Below are positions 8,400 to 17,345 of a stretch of 53,514 nt of DNA, piece after piece. This stretch comes from Lachnospiraceae bacterium (GTDB taxonomy: Bacteria; Bacillota; Clostridia; Lachnospirales; Lachnospiraceae). The stretch is from assembly GCA_021199475.1 (NCBI GenBank), contig JAJQHZ010000080.1:1-53514 (forward strand). The letters are read 5' to 3'. A model generated the notes under the pieces. It saw only the letters and a list, made by a program, of their open reading frames with translations. It had not been told where the DNA came from and searched no databases. The number at the start of each line of letters is the position of its first letter. Position 1 is the stretch's first letter. The position numbers were made by a program, and so were the translations under genes.

Positions 8400-8540
8400 C
8401 GAGTAGGAGACGGCTGGCCGAACTCCTACTCGCCCGCGCGGTTGCTGCGTGCCAGTGGCACGCGCTTAGCAACGACCGGAGCGGCAGCGGAGACGCGTCC
8501 GGCTTTAGCCGCAATACACCTTGACCGGCCCTGCGCATAA
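8400..8540 (+). repeat. Mosaic palindromic repeat, element B
   Basis: A perfect 10-bp stem CGAGTAGGAG (8400-8409) / CTCCTACTCG (8423-8432) is followed by CCCGCGCGG. Then comes a two-tier hairpin: TTGCT (8442-8446) / AGCAA (8468-8472) outside, GCGTGCC-AGT-GGCACGC (8447-8463) inside. A CGGCTTTAGCCG palindrome and the end AATACACCTTGACCGG follow. The right end matches element E in reverse orientation. It sits between convergent genes. Confidence 0.8.
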
Positions 8541-8563
8541 AAAAAAGGAAGGCGGGATTTCGT
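8532..8563. terminator. Bidirectional intrinsic terminator
   Basis: AAAAAGGAAG (8532-8541) pairs with CTTCCTTTTT (8554-8563), with T-tracts usable on both strands. It separates the convergent XRE gene (ends 8388) and DUF6809-like gene (ends 8577), and joins the end of repeat element B. Confidence 0.85.
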
Positions 8564-8576
8564 CTTCCTTTTTCGT

Positions 8577-8876
8577 TTAGGATCGTTCCGAGGAGGACCC
8601 TTCCTCCGGAAACGGGAAATCGCTGGCCTCCCGCATGAGCCGCAGCCCCAGAGACAGACCGTACCGAAACACCTCTTTGTTCTGTATATCCTGAGAAATA
8701 GCCAGCAGGTCGCATACCTCTTCTACCATATCATACTCATCCCTGTCCAGCTTCTCTTCAAGCTTTTTCATCAGGGCATCGATCTCCCGATTGGTCTGCG
8801 CATATTCCGGATCCGTCGATACCACCTGTTCTCCCGGATAAACCTTTCCGTCAAATATAGCATCCATAATACTCAT
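8577..8876 (-). CDS. Small DUF6809-like hypothetical protein
   Basis: The 99-residue cytosolic helical protein starts MSIMDAIFDGKVYPGEQV. A helical core follows (REIDALMKKLEEKLDRDEYD, MVEEVCDLLAISQDIQNKEV, FRYGLSLGLRLM). This pattern fits the DUF6809 group found in clostridia and their mobile elements; that assignment is from memory. The ATG at 8876 has GGAAGGAG at the right distance, while an earlier in-frame ATG (8915) has none. The function is unknown. Confidence 0.75.
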   Translation of the reverse strand: MSIMDAIFDGKVYPGEQVVSTDPEYAQTNREIDALMKKLEEKLDRDEYDMVEEVCDLLAISQDIQNKEVFRYGLSLGLRLMREASDFPFPEEGSSSERS

Positions 8877-9299
8877 ACCGCAGTCTCCTTCCATCGCAGC
8901 CTGTCCATGCATCATCCGGGTAAACCGGCATCATGAACCTGTATTTCATACCAGGAACATGTTAGGGAACGTATAAAAGCATCAATCACTCGTTCAGTAT
9001 ATCGCAGAAGATATAATATATCAATCGTTTTTATATTATAATTTTCTTAATTTATAACAATTACTCATTTTATCTATATCGCTCTGTCTGTGTCCTTCTG
9101 TCTGAACATTTTTTCCTCCCGATCCCTCTTCACAAACCGCCAACATACAATCTGCATGAAACGGTTTCCTTTCCATATCATAATTGTCCTGCAGCCCGAA
9201 CAGGTGCCGGATTCATGCCGCGCCATCGCGAAGCAATCCGATAGCGCGGCTCTTTTTTATTATATGAGAACGGATGTCCAAAAATACCTGCACCTGCTG
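8877..9299. other. Non-coding spacer with AT-rich tract
   Basis: The middle (about 8990-9075) is very AT-rich and probably carries the promoter of the DUF6809-like gene. No coding frame has a ribosome site. Near the right end a short repeat-type hairpin with a plus-strand T-tract is found (listed separately). Confidence 0.4.
9217..9258 (+). terminator. Terminator-like minimal repeat, element H
   Basis: GCCGCGC (9217-9223) pairs with GCGCGGC (9244-9250), with an inner ATCG (9225-9228) / CGAT (9239-9242) stem and a following TCTTTTTT run. The GCCGCGC/GCGCGGC closing stem and the ATCGCGAAG core are the same as the outer parts of elements C and D. It points rightward, although no plus-strand gene is visible upstream. 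Confidence 0.6.
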
Positions 9300-10172
9300 T
9301 CAGCCCTTGACACCGCCGGACGCCAGTCCGCTGACCAGATGCTTCTCAATGCACATGAAAAGAATGATTACCGGAATTGTCGCAAACAGAGAAGCGGCAA
9401 ACAGGTACTGCCATTCAATCATATTGTAGCCATTGAAAATCGTGATTCCGACCGTCAGAGGCTTGTTCGTATCCGTAGAAATCAGCGTAAGGGCAATCGT
9501 TTATTCATTCCACGCATTGATAAAAATGAAAATCAGCGTGGTTACGATACCCGGTGCGGCCATAGGGAGCAATACCTTAATCAACGCCTGTATTTTATTG
9601 CAGCCATCGATGCGGGAAGCCTGCTCCATGTCCGGAGAAATGGATACGAAGGTGCCGCGCAGAAGCCAGATGGCAAACGCCTGATTAAACGCAGCGTTGA
9701 TAAAGATCAGCCCCAGCAGGCTGTCCGTCAGCCCAAGCGTGGACATGACGCGGTAGATGCCGATCAGCAGAACCACCGGTGAGAACATCTGTGATACGAT
9801 TACGATTCCGAGAAAAATATTCTGACCCTTGAACTTCATACGAGCGAGCGCATAGGCCGCCGGCACTCCGCAGAGGATCGCGATGCAGGTTGAGCCGCCC
9901 GCCACAATGATGGAATTCAGAAAATAGCGGAGCAGCGGCGCTTTTGACCAGATATCAATAAAGTTGCTCCACTGCCACACCTGCGGAAAAATCGTTCCCT
10001 CTGTGGAATAAATCTCGGCCCGGCTCTTCAGGGCAGTGGTAAACATCACGAGATACGGATAAAGGATGACCAGAGAGATTGCAATCACAAAAACATACAG
10101 ACAGACCCGTAAGGCCTTCTGCTTTGGCGTTTTTGCTTTTTTGATCACCAGCTCTTCTTTCTTTTTACTCAT
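9300..10172 (-). pseudogene. MalG-type sugar ABC permease with in-frame TAA
   Basis: This is the inner-membrane permease of a CUT1-type sugar importer. The frame is open from 10172 to 9300 except for one TAA at 9501-9503. Before it are 223 residues including the EAA loop (EQASRIDGCNKIQALIKVLLPMAAPG). After it 66 residues continue in the same frame (TIALTLISTDTNKPLTVGIT, ending LVSGLASGGVKG), typical of the family's last transmembrane segment and tail. The conserved context AWNE-x-TIALTLIS predicts an aromatic residue at the stop, for example Tyr. Whole length would be 290 residues, normal for MalG. The start overlaps the end of the MalF-type gene by 8 bp. It is a recent nonsense mutation, a readthrough site or a base-call error. 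Confidence 0.85.
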
Positions 10173-11058
10173 CGCTGCCCTCCTTTCTCAGAGATATCAC
10201 CATGTACACCGAAGCGCAGGCGCAGAGAATCAGGAACCCGATGACAGAGACCGCGGCGGCCTGCCCGGATTTTCCATTATAAAACGCCAGCTTGTACAGA
10301 TAGGTGACCAGCGTATCCGTGCGGTTCGCCGGGTCGCCTTTGGTGATTGTCCAGACAATCGGGAAAGAATTGAACACATAAATAATGTTCAGCACCGTGC
10401 TGACGGTCAGCGATGGACGGACCAGAGGGACCGTAATCTGGAACAGCTGCTGCCAGTACGTCGCTCCGTCTACCCGCGCCGCCTCATAGTAGGCGTCGTC
10501 AATGCTCTGCAGACCGGAAAGCACACAAAACATGACAAAAGGAACCGTAACAAAGATACCTACCGCACATTCCCACGCGAAATAGGCGGCAGGGCCGGGC
10601 GTCCAGTTCACCGACTGTTTGATAATGCCCAACTGCTTTAAAAATGTGTTGAGCGCACCGTAATCCGTGTCGATGATGAACTTCCACACACCCGCCTGGA
10701 TAATCAGAGAGGTCGCCCACGGAAAGACGACGATTGCGCGCGCGATTTTGCGCCCGCGAAACTGGTTGTTCATCACCAGTGCGAGAATGAAACCGATCAG
10801 TGTAGAGAGCCCGACCACCGAAACCGTCCACACAAGTGTATTTTTCAATACAATCTTAAATGTAGAACCGCTCAGTACTTTTTTAAAATTGTCCAGCCCG
10901 GCAAATCCCTTGATAATGCCAGCCCTGCTGACATCGCTTAAAGAAATCCGGAATACCACAAAAATCGGAAACAGAATAAAAACTGCCATCAGAACGATGC
11001 TTGGCAGAAGCCAGAGATACGGCTCAATTGCATTGAAAACCTTCTTTTTTTTATTCAT
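10165..11058 (-). CDS. MalF-type sugar ABC transporter permease
   Basis: The 297-residue integral membrane subunit of a CUT1 sugar importer has six or so hydrophobic segments, beginning LWLLPSIVLMAVFILFPIF. The EAA loop that contacts the ATPase is YYEAARVDGATYWQQLFQIT. I chose the ATG at 11058 (MNKKKKVFN), which has GGTGGTGGTGGA just upstream; a frame opening at 11124 adds non-family residues. It is followed by the MalG-type gene with an 8-bp overlap and preceded by the binding-protein gene. The ATPase is not in the operon, so it may use a shared MsmK-type ATPase. Confidence 0.92.
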   Translation of the reverse strand: MNKKKKVFNAIEPYLWLLPSIVLMAVFILFPIFVVFRISLSDVSRAGIIKGFAGLDNFKKVLSGSTFKIVLKNTLVWTVSVVGLSTLIGFILALVMNNQFRGRKIARAIVVFPWATSLIIQAGVWKFIIDTDYGALNTFLKQLGIIKQSVNWTPGPAAYFAWECAVGIFVTVPFVMFCVLSGLQSIDDAYYEAARVDGATYWQQLFQITVPLVRPSLTVSTVLNIIYVFNSFPIVWTITKGDPANRTDTLVTYLYKLAFYNGKSGQAAAVSVIGFLILCACASVYMVISLRKEGSDE

Positions 11059-11150
11059 TCCACCACCACCTGTATGTATTGCCACATAGGCCCAGCCAGA
11101 ATAAGTGAAGTGCGGCCGGATCATGTCATGAAGTCACGCAGATGCGAATC

Positions 11151-11227
11151 GGGAGCAGGACCGCAAGTGCCCTGCCCCCGCATGTTTCTGTCATCCAAAT
11201 TGATCCTGACGCAGGCTGTATGCCTGC
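11151..11227 (-). promoter_or_regulatory. Hairpins between binding-protein and permease genes
   Basis: Two stems lie in the 204-bp gap: GGGAGCAGG (11151-11159) / CCTGCCCCC (11171-11179, one mismatch) and GCAGGC-TGTAT-GCCTGC (11211-11227). Neither has a strong minus-strand T-run. They may protect the upstream mRNA or limit readthrough, so that more binding protein than permease is made. Confidence 0.5.
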
Positions 11228-11262
11228 CTCAACTCAGCCCGATTTCCTCGTCAGATTCTGGC

Positions 11263-12486
11263 TCAGCCGGCAATCTCCGCCTGCAGATCATCGAGAAGCG
11301 TCTGAACATCTTCGCCGAGAAGCGCCTGCTGCTCAACGTCAATAACGCCCTGCTTTACATCTGCCCACTCGGTCTTAGCCGTCGGATAGAACTTGCTGGA
11401 GCCTACGATGTCTACCCATGCTGCCATGCTCTCGTCTGCCGCAGCGACTGCCTCGCCGCCTGCTTCCGTTGCCGGCAGGAAGCCTTCCATCAGCACCCAC
11501 TCAGAGTAGCGCTCATCCTCAAAGAAATAATCATAGAACGTAGTGATCGCTGCCAGTTCTTCATCAGTATAGCCATTGTCGAATGTCATGAAACGATCCA
11601 TAACGCCAGCGGATACAGACTCGCCGGTATTGGTCGGGATCGATGCAACGCCATAATTCACTTCATAACCGCCATCCGCGATATAGGTCGGCAGGCTGTT
11701 CGGAGCGATCACCATCGCGATCTGTCCGGCGCCAAACATATCCTGCAGGTCATAACGGGTATCATTCGCCGGATCGCTGTTCGTGTAGCCAAGGTTTACA
11801 AGGTTGATTGCATACTCAATCGCCTCTACGTTCTCCGCACTGTTCAGATCCCAGTTGCCGTCCTCGTCTACAAATCCGCCGCCGTTGTTCCAGGTGTAGT
11901 ACGCGAATGCAGCCTGACCTTCATCAGTGGTCATATCAATGCCCCACGGATAAATGCTGTCATCATACGCCTTCAGAGCCTCACATACCTCAAGCAGCTC
12001 GTCCCAGGTCGTCGGTACTTCTACGCCCGCTGCCTCGAGAATGTCTGCATTGTAGTACAGGGCACGTGCGGAAGCCAGATCCGGAACCGCCCAAACCGTG
12101 CCGTCAATCTCGGACTGCTCCAGGAATGAATCATAGAATTTCGCATAGGTCTCTTCCGATACATAGTCCTCTGCCGGAAGCAGCAGATCGTCCGCCTGAT
12201 AATCCGCGAATACGTCAATGTTCAGGACATCCGGTGCCTGCCCGTTCGCGATACGGGTGTTCACTACCGTATAGATGTCATTCCAGGAAACCACTTCTAC
12301 CGTCAGGGTAATCCCAGGGTTGTCCGCATTGAAATCCTCTACAAAGCTCGCCCACCAGTCTGCCTTGTTCTGGCCATACTGCGCGGCAATCACGGAAACC
12401 TCAACTGACTCTTCCGCCATACTACAGGTACCGAGCGCCATCGCAGAAACTCCTGCCACAAGCGCTAACGCAGCTAACTTCTTCAT
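11263..12486 (-). CDS. Extracellular sugar-binding protein (SBP_bac_1)
   Basis: This 407-residue solute receptor for the MalFG-type importer starts with a signal sequence (KKLAALALVAGVSAMALGTC). The mature part shows the family layout: ADWWASFVEDFNADNPGITL, GQAPDVLNIDVFADY, YYNADILEAAGVEVPTTWDE and a helical C-terminus. A cysteine follows LGT, but Thr at -1 is unusual for a lipobox, so signal peptidase I cleavage after SMA is also possible. GGAGGACAGGATTT precedes the start. A σA-type promoter lies about 150 bp upstream. The sugar is unknown; the aromatic-rich cleft region suggests an oligosaccharide. Confidence 0.92.
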   Translation of the reverse strand: MKKLAALALVAGVSAMALGTCSMAEESVEVSVIAAQYGQNKADWWASFVEDFNADNPGITLTVEVVSWNDIYTVVNTRIANGQAPDVLNIDVFADYQADDLLLPAEDYVSEETYAKFYDSFLEQSEIDGTVWAVPDLASARALYYNADILEAAGVEVPTTWDELLEVCEALKAYDDSIYPWGIDMTTDEGQAAFAYYTWNNGGGFVDEDGNWDLNSAENVEAIEYAINLVNLGYTNSDPANDTRYDLQDMFGAGQIAMVIAPNSLPTYIADGGYEVNYGVASIPTNTGESVSAGVMDRFMTFDNGYTDEELAAITTFYDYFFEDERYSEWVLMEGFLPATEAGGEAVAAADESMAAWVDIVGSSKFYPTAKTEWADVKQGVIDVEQQALLGEDVQTLLDDLQAEIAG

Positions 12487-12637
12487 AAATCCTGTCCTCC
12501 TTTTTCTTTTTCTGCTGCTTACATTACATGATACTGTCGGTCTTCTCCGCGTTTCATGTTTTCGTAAGCTCCTCCACGGTCAAAAGCAATGGTTCAAAAC
12601 GAATATGTCTTCTTCCAGACCTTTTGACTTCTCTATC

Positions 12638-12666
12638 ATCATATAATAAATTGTGTGTAAAATCAA
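12638..12666 (-). promoter_or_regulatory. σA-type promoter of the sugar ABC operon
   Basis: On the minus strand TTGATT (12661-12666) and TATGAT (12638-12643) are separated by 17 bp. This gives a leader of about 145 nt before the binding-protein start at 12486. The surrounding spacer (12487-12814) is AT-rich and also holds the plus-strand leader of the phospholipase gene, where a TATGAT box occurs near 12719. Confidence 0.6.
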
Positions 12667-12814
12667 CTCAAATTTTTTCTTTTTTCCAAAAAATTACTGT
12701 TATTTATTTTCGATTGTGGTATGATAAGAAAAATGTTTTCTTTTTTTCAAAACGCTGCCGGAACCAAAAAAGGCCGGAACCGGCAAATACATGAGGATGA
12801 GGAGGACACATCGA

Positions 12815-13606
12815 ATGCCCGCAGTTTATGCCCACGACCGTTTCGGCGTGGAGGTTCGCAACCAGATGAACGAGGAGCTTGCCTCGATTACAAACCGCTA
12901 CAATTCCGCTTACCGGGAGGGTCTGCAGGGACCGGATATCTTTTTCTTTTACCACCCATGGGGGAAAAACCGTGTACAGCGTTACGGAACCCGCCTGCAC
13001 AGGGAGGATGCCGCACCCTTTTTCCGGCATGCGATTTCCGTCGTCCGCAAATACGGACGGGACAGCAGCCAGTATGCCTATCTGCTCGGTTTCATCTGCC
13101 ATTTCACACTGGACAGTGAATGTCACCCTTATATTGAGGAGCAGATCAAGCGCAGCGGCGTTGCGCATCTTGAGATCGAGGCGGAATTTGAAAAATATCT
13201 GCTGCGTGAGGATCACCTCGACCCGGTCGGTTTCCGCTCTGCGAATCTGGTCCATACCGATGCCGATACCGCGGCCGCCATCGAGCCCTTTTTCCCGTCG
13301 ATGGATCAAAAAAAGACGATTGATTCCCTGCGCGGCATGCGGTTCGTGAAAGGACTGTTCCGGGCACCAAATCCGCTCAAACAGGGTGCGATCAATTCCA
13401 TTATGAAGCTGATCGGCCAATACCATGAAATGAACGGTCTGATGAACCAGCGGAAGGACAATCCGCTCTGTAAGGAGAGCAATGCCAGGCTTCGCGGCCT
13501 TTACGCAGGTGCAGTCCCACTTGCCCTGACCCTGCAGGAGCAGTTTGACGACTGCCTGCGCACCGGGAAAAAACTGCCCGAACGGTTCCACCGGAATTTC
13601 GAATAA
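12815..13606 (+). CDS. Zinc-dependent phospholipase C-like protein
   Basis: The 263-residue protein resembles the zinc phospholipase C / S1-P1 nuclease fold group. His and Asp residues at the expected metal sites are visible: the N-terminal AVYAHDRFG, QGPDIFFFYHPW, LGFICHFTLDSECHPYIEE and a later YHEMNG. There is no signal peptide, so it may be cytosolic, unlike secreted clostridial alpha-toxin. Such intracellular forms are common in Lachnospiraceae annotations. The ATG at 12815 follows GAGGAGGACACATCGA. It is 16 bp ahead of an MFS gene, so the two form an operon. The substrate is unproven. Confidence 0.85.
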   Translation: MPAVYAHDRFGVEVRNQMNEELASITNRYNSAYREGLQGPDIFFFYHPWGKNRVQRYGTRLHREDAAPFFRHAISVVRKYGRDSSQYAYLLGFICHFTLDSECHPYIEEQIKRSGVAHLEIEAEFEKYLLREDHLDPVGFRSANLVHTDADTAAAIEPFFPSMDQKKTIDSLRGMRFVKGLFRAPNPLKQGAINSIMKLIGQYHEMNGLMNQRKDNPLCKESNARLRGLYAGAVPLALTLQEQFDDCLRTGKKLPERFHRNFE

Positions 13607-13622
13607 GAAGGGAACATGAGTT

Positions 13623-14960
13623 ATGAAATCAGATAATAAGAAAAACAAACTAACCAGACTTGAGATCTACTGGATTCTTTACGATGTAGGCAACTCGGCC
13701 TTTGTATTACTGGTAGCCACCATACTTCCGATTTATTTTAACCATCTGGCCAGTACGGCCGGACTCAGCGAAGTGGACTATCTGGCTTACTGGGGCTACG
13801 CCGCCTCCGTGGCGACGGTCATCTGTGCGCTGATCGGTCCGGTGCTCGGCAGCATCGCGGATACGCAGAATTACAAAAAGCCGCTGTTTACCGCCTGCAT
13901 GATGGTCGGTGTGATCGGCTGCGCCGCGCTGTCCGTGCCCACCTCCTGGATTGCCTTTCTGGCTGTATTCGTCATTGCTAAGGTCGGCTTCAACGCCAGC
14001 CTGATTTTCTATGATTCCATGCTCACAGACGTCACGACAGAGGAGCGGCTGGATGCGGTTTCCTCCTGCGGCTACGCCTGGGGCTACATCGGCAGCTGCA
14101 TTCCATTTGTCGTTTCACTGGTCTTTGTGCTCATGTATGATTCCATCGGCATCACTTTCCAGATGGCAATGACCATCGCGTTCTGTCTGAACGCCGCCTG
14201 GTGGCTGCTCGTCACCCTGCCTCTGCTGAAAAATTATAAGCAGACCCACTTCGTCTCCGAAGCGGATGCTGCCCCGCAGACCGGTTTCAGCGCGCGGCCG
14301 AAAAGCTCCGCGGCTTCCGGGACGCAGTCAGATACCTCTGCACGAAAAAGCGGCGGCTCTCTGATTCGCAACAGCTTTACCAGGCTTGGGCATACGTTTA
14401 AGGAAATCTTTCAGCAGAAAAAAATCTTTTATTATCTGCTCGCTTTCTTTTTCTTCATCGACGGCGTATACACCATCATCGACATGGCGACCGCCTACGG
14501 CAGCGCGCTGGGGCTGGATACGACCGGTCTGCTGCTCGCGCTCCTCGTAACGCAAATCGTCGCGTTTCCGTTTGCCCTGCTCTTCGGGCGGCTCTCCAGA
14601 GAATTCCGCACCGAGCAGCTCATCCGGTTCTGCATCGGTGCCTATACCCTGATCGCTCTATTTGCCATTCAGTTAGATAAGCAGTGGGAATTCTGGCTGC
14701 TCGCCGTCTGCGTCGGCATGTTCCAGGGCGCGATACAGGCGCTCTCCCGCTCCTATTTTGCAAAAATCATCCCGCCGGAAAAATCCGGTGAATACTTCGG
14801 CATCTACGACATCTGCGGTAAAGGAGCCTCGTTCCTGGGCACATTCCTGGTCGGCCTCGTCGCCCAGATGACCGGCATCGCGAACGCGGGCGTAGCCATC
14901 CTCGCGGTCATGTTTGTCATCGGATTCGTGTTATTTTCAAAATCGTCTAAGATGCACTAA
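13623..14960 (+). CDS. MFS transporter, UMF1/Atg22-like
   Basis: The 445-residue integral membrane protein has about 12 hydrophobic segments. The N-terminal motif YWILYDVGNSAFVLLVATIL and GSIADTQNYKKPLFTACMM are typical of the UMF1 branch of MFS transporters, and SRSYFAKIIPPEKSGEYFGI matches its conserved C-terminal half. A polar Ser/Ala-rich loop (about 215-245) divides the two halves. It is co-transcribed with the phospholipase-like gene 16 bp upstream, so the exporter or importer may handle products of that enzyme; that link is inference. The substrate is unknown. Confidence 0.9.
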   Translation: MKSDNKKNKLTRLEIYWILYDVGNSAFVLLVATILPIYFNHLASTAGLSEVDYLAYWGYAASVATVICALIGPVLGSIADTQNYKKPLFTACMMVGVIGCAALSVPTSWIAFLAVFVIAKVGFNASLIFYDSMLTDVTTEERLDAVSSCGYAWGYIGSCIPFVVSLVFVLMYDSIGITFQMAMTIAFCLNAAWWLLVTLPLLKNYKQTHFVSEADAAPQTGFSARPKSSAASGTQSDTSARKSGGSLIRNSFTRLGHTFKEIFQQKKIFYYLLAFFFFIDGVYTIIDMATAYGSALGLDTTGLLLALLVTQIVAFPFALLFGRLSREFRTEQLIRFCIGAYTLIALFAIQLDKQWEFWLLAVCVGMFQGAIQALSRSYFAKIIPPEKSGEYFGIYDICGKGASFLGTFLVGLVAQMTGIANAGVAILAVMFVIGFVLFSKSSKMH

Positions 14961-15018
14961 CAAACAAGAACCCGTTGTCTCCCTCTGTGGAATATACAGC
15001 TTCTGCGAATTTCTTTCG

Positions 15019-15050
15019 AATCGGTATTTGCAATCATGCCAATACCGATT
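15019..15050. terminator. Hairpin between convergent MFS and ung genes
   Basis: AATCGGTATT (15019-15028) pairs perfectly with AATACCGATT (15041-15050) around a 12-nt loop. T-tracts are weak on both sides, so it is a possible bidirectional terminator or mRNA-end structure. Confidence 0.5.
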
Positions 15051-15098
15051 TGCCACTTTATATCGGGTACTATTTTACCAGCGGCTATTTATTTGCCG

Positions 15099-15773
15099 CT
15101 AGATGTTCTCAATCTGCCAGTCGATTGGCTCGATTCCGTTCTGCTTCAGGAATTTATTCGCCCGCGAGAAATGCCTGCATCCGAAAAATCCCCGGTACGC
15201 GGAGAGCGGACTCGGATGCGGTGCCTCCAGAATCAGGTGGTTTGGATTCGTCAACATCGACTTTTTCATCTGCGCCGGACGCCCCCAGAGCAGATAGACA
15301 ATCGGCCGGTCAATCTGGTTCACTGCGCGGATGGCCGCGTCGGTAAACTCCTCCCACCCGATGCCGCGGTGTGAATTTGCCTGGTGCGCGCGGACCGTCA
15401 GAACCGTGTTGAGCAATAACACACCCTGCTTGGCCCATTTGGTCAGATATCCGTTATTCGGTATGTAACAGCCGCAATCCTCATGCAGCTCCTGATAAAT
15501 ATTAATCAACGAGGGCGGCGGCTGAATGCCCGGCTTCACAGAAAAGCACAGACCATGCGCCTGCCCTTCTTCATGGTACGGATCCTGCCCCAGGATCACG
15601 ACCTTCACCTTTGAGAGCGGCGTAAACGCAAACGCGTTGAAAATGTCATCCGCGGGCGGATATATGACCCGGTTGCAGTACTCTTCATTGATCTGACGGT
15701 AAAGCTTCGCATAGTAGGGCTTTGAAAACTCCGGCTTCAGCGGTACCAGCCAGTCATTGGAAATCGGCGGCAT
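15099..15773 (-). CDS. ung: Uracil-DNA glycosylase
   Basis: The enzyme removes uracil from DNA in base excision repair. Family 1 motifs are intact: GQDPYHEEGQAHGL with the catalytic Asp (residue 64), LLLNTVLTV, and HPSPLSAYRGFFG with the catalytic His (residue 186). The length of 224 residues is normal. The ATG at 15773 has GGAGG eight bases upstream, so I prefer it to the TTG at 15779. The gene follows hisF by 16 bp and is probably co-transcribed with hisHF. Confidence 0.96.
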   Translation of the reverse strand: MPPISNDWLVPLKPEFSKPYYAKLYRQINEEYCNRVIYPPADDIFNAFAFTPLSKVKVVILGQDPYHEEGQAHGLCFSVKPGIQPPPSLINIYQELHEDCGCYIPNNGYLTKWAKQGVLLLNTVLTVRAHQANSHRGIGWEEFTDAAIRAVNQIDRPIVYLLWGRPAQMKKSMLTNPNHLILEAPHPSPLSAYRGFFGCRHFSRANKFLKQNGIEPIDWQIENI

Positions 15774-15789
15774 ATTCAATTCCTCCCTT

Positions 15790-16551
15790 CTACAGTCTCA
15801 CACTGACGCCCCGCCCCCGCAGGTACTGCTTCACCTCACTGATTTCCAGTTCTTTATAATGAAACAGGGAAGCCGCGAGCGCCGCATCCGCTTTTCCTTC
15901 CGTCAAAGCATCATAGAAATGCTCTTTGGTCCCGGCACCACCAGAGGCAATCACCGGAACCGATACATGCTCTGCAATCGTGCGGGTCAGTTCGATATCA
16001 TAACCGGCCTTTGTGCCGTCGCAGTCCATGCTCGTCAGCAAGATCTCCCCTGCGCCCAGTTCATCCACCCGTATGGCCCACTCCACCGCATCGATACCCA
16101 TATCCACACGACCGCCGTTTTTATAGATATTCCACCCGGAGCCATCCGGCCTGCGCCTGGCGTCAATCGCCACGACCACACACTGCCGCCCGAATTTTTC
16201 CGCCGCGTCATGGATCAGCTGCGGGTTCATGATTGCCGCCGAATTAATGGAAATCTTATCTGCACCCTCGCGCAGCAGGAGACGGAAATCCTCCACCGTG
16301 CGGATGCCGCCGCCGACCGTGAAGGGGATAAAAACCTTCTTCGCGACCTCGCGCACCATATCCACAACGGTATTGCGCGCATCAGAGGAGGCCGTGATAT
16401 CCAGAAAGACCACCTCATCGGCACCTGCTTTATCATAGGCGGCCGCGATCTCGACCGGGTCGCCCGCATCTCTTAAATTAACAAAATTCACACCTTTGAC
16501 CACCCGGCCGTTCTTTACATCCAGACAGGGGATGATACGTTTTGTAAACAT
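15790..16551 (-). CDS. hisF: Imidazole glycerol phosphate synthase subunit HisF
   Basis: HisF is the cyclase subunit of IGP synthase in histidine synthesis. It uses ammonia from HisH to convert PRFAR to imidazole glycerol phosphate and AICAR. The (beta/alpha)8 barrel of 253 residues has both catalytic aspartates: Asp11 in [15 protein letters not shown] and Asp130 in VVAIDARR. Phosphate-binding [11 protein letters not shown] and [11 protein letters not shown] are also present. AAGGAGACATTACT precedes the ATG. hisH is directly upstream, 95 bp away. Other his genes are not in the window. Confidence 0.97.
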   Translation of the reverse strand: MFTKRIIPCLDVKNGRVVKGVNFVNLRDAGDPVEIAAAYDKAGADEVVFLDITASSDARNTVVDMVREVAKKVFIPFTVGGGIRTVEDFRLLLREGADKISINSAAIMNPQLIHDAAEKFGRQCVVVAIDARRRPDGSGWNIYKNGGRVDMGIDAVEWAIRVDELGAGEILLTSMDCDGTKAGYDIELTRTIAEHVSVPVIASGGAGTKEHFYDALTEGKADAALAASLFHYKELEISEVKQYLRGRGVSVRL

Positions 16552-16646
16552 AGTAATGTCTCCTTATTCACTTATATCCATTCCTGTTGCACGATCCTGC
16601 TTCCTTCTTTCCAGTCCCGCAATCCTGATATGATTCAAAATAATTA

Positions 16647-17345
16647 TTATAAATCAATAAAATTCTTCAGGATCGCAAGCCCCACCTGACTGCTTTTCTC
16701 CGGGTGAAACTGGCAGGCAAATACATTCCCCTGCTCGATGGACGCATGGATGTTCACGGAATAAAACGTGGAAGCGGTCACGATTTCCGGATCCGCGGCC
16801 TTCAGGTAATAGGAATGTACAAAGTATACATACGACTCTTCCGGAATCCCGGCAAACAGGCGGCCAGGATGGTCAAACTTCAGCGAATTCCAGCCCATAT
16901 GGGGAATTTTCAAATCCTCATGCCGCACCTGCTCACTTACTGAAAATTCATCCGTGTACGCATGGTCCGCCAACAATTTAGCGGAAGGAACATCTGCTTC
17001 GCAAAGTGCGTATCCCCGGGGAATCCGCAGAATCTGCCCCTTGCAGATACCCAGTCCTTCCACTCCCGGCGACTCCTCACTCGATTCAAACAAAAGCTGC
17101 AGGCCCAGGCAGATGCCAAGAAATGGCGTCCCGCGATCTGCTACCTCGCGGATCACCCCGACCAGCCCGTACTGGTGCAGCTTTCCCATCGCGTCGCCAA
17201 ACGCGCCGACGCCGGGCAGCACCACTTTATCCGCGCGCAGGATTTCCTCTCGGTCGCGAGTAATCACGGACTCCTCACCCAGAGAAGCAATGGCTTTTTC
17301 CACGCTCTTTAAATTCCCCGCATCGTAATCGATAATTGCTATCAT
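16647..17345 (-). CDS. hisH: Imidazole glycerol phosphate synthase subunit HisH
   Basis: HisH is the class I glutamine amidotransferase that supplies ammonia to HisF. The triad is present: Cys79 in FLGICLGLQLLF, His214 and Glu216 in CQFHPEKSS. The product is 232 residues, longer than the usual 200 or so, because of an extra segment at about 110-145 between GQILRIP and KIPHMGWNS. That segment (YALCEADVPSAKLLADHAY and on) is not part of the normal fold. The ATG at 17345 has GGAGGAGAGAAACT. It is followed by hisF. Confidence 0.95.
   Translation of the reverse strand: MIAIIDYDAGNLKSVEKAIASLGEESVITRDREEILRADKVVLPGVGAFGDAMGKLHQYGLVGVIREVADRGTPFLGICLGLQLLFESSEESPGVEGLGICKGQILRIPRGYALCEADVPSAKLLADHAYTDEFSVSEQVRHEDLKIPHMGWNSLKFDHPGRLFAGIPEESYVYFVHSYYLKAADPEIVTASTFYSVNIHASIEQGNVFACQFHPEKSSQVGLAILKNFIDL

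Noticed and set aside
1392-8540. Integron attC sites
   Set aside because: The palindromes lack the paired R/L core sites (GTTRRRY type), and no integrase or gene cassette order is seen.
11074-12129. Long plus-strand frame opposite the sugar-binding protein gene
   Set aside because: It is antisense to a gene with a full family match and shows no domain of its own.
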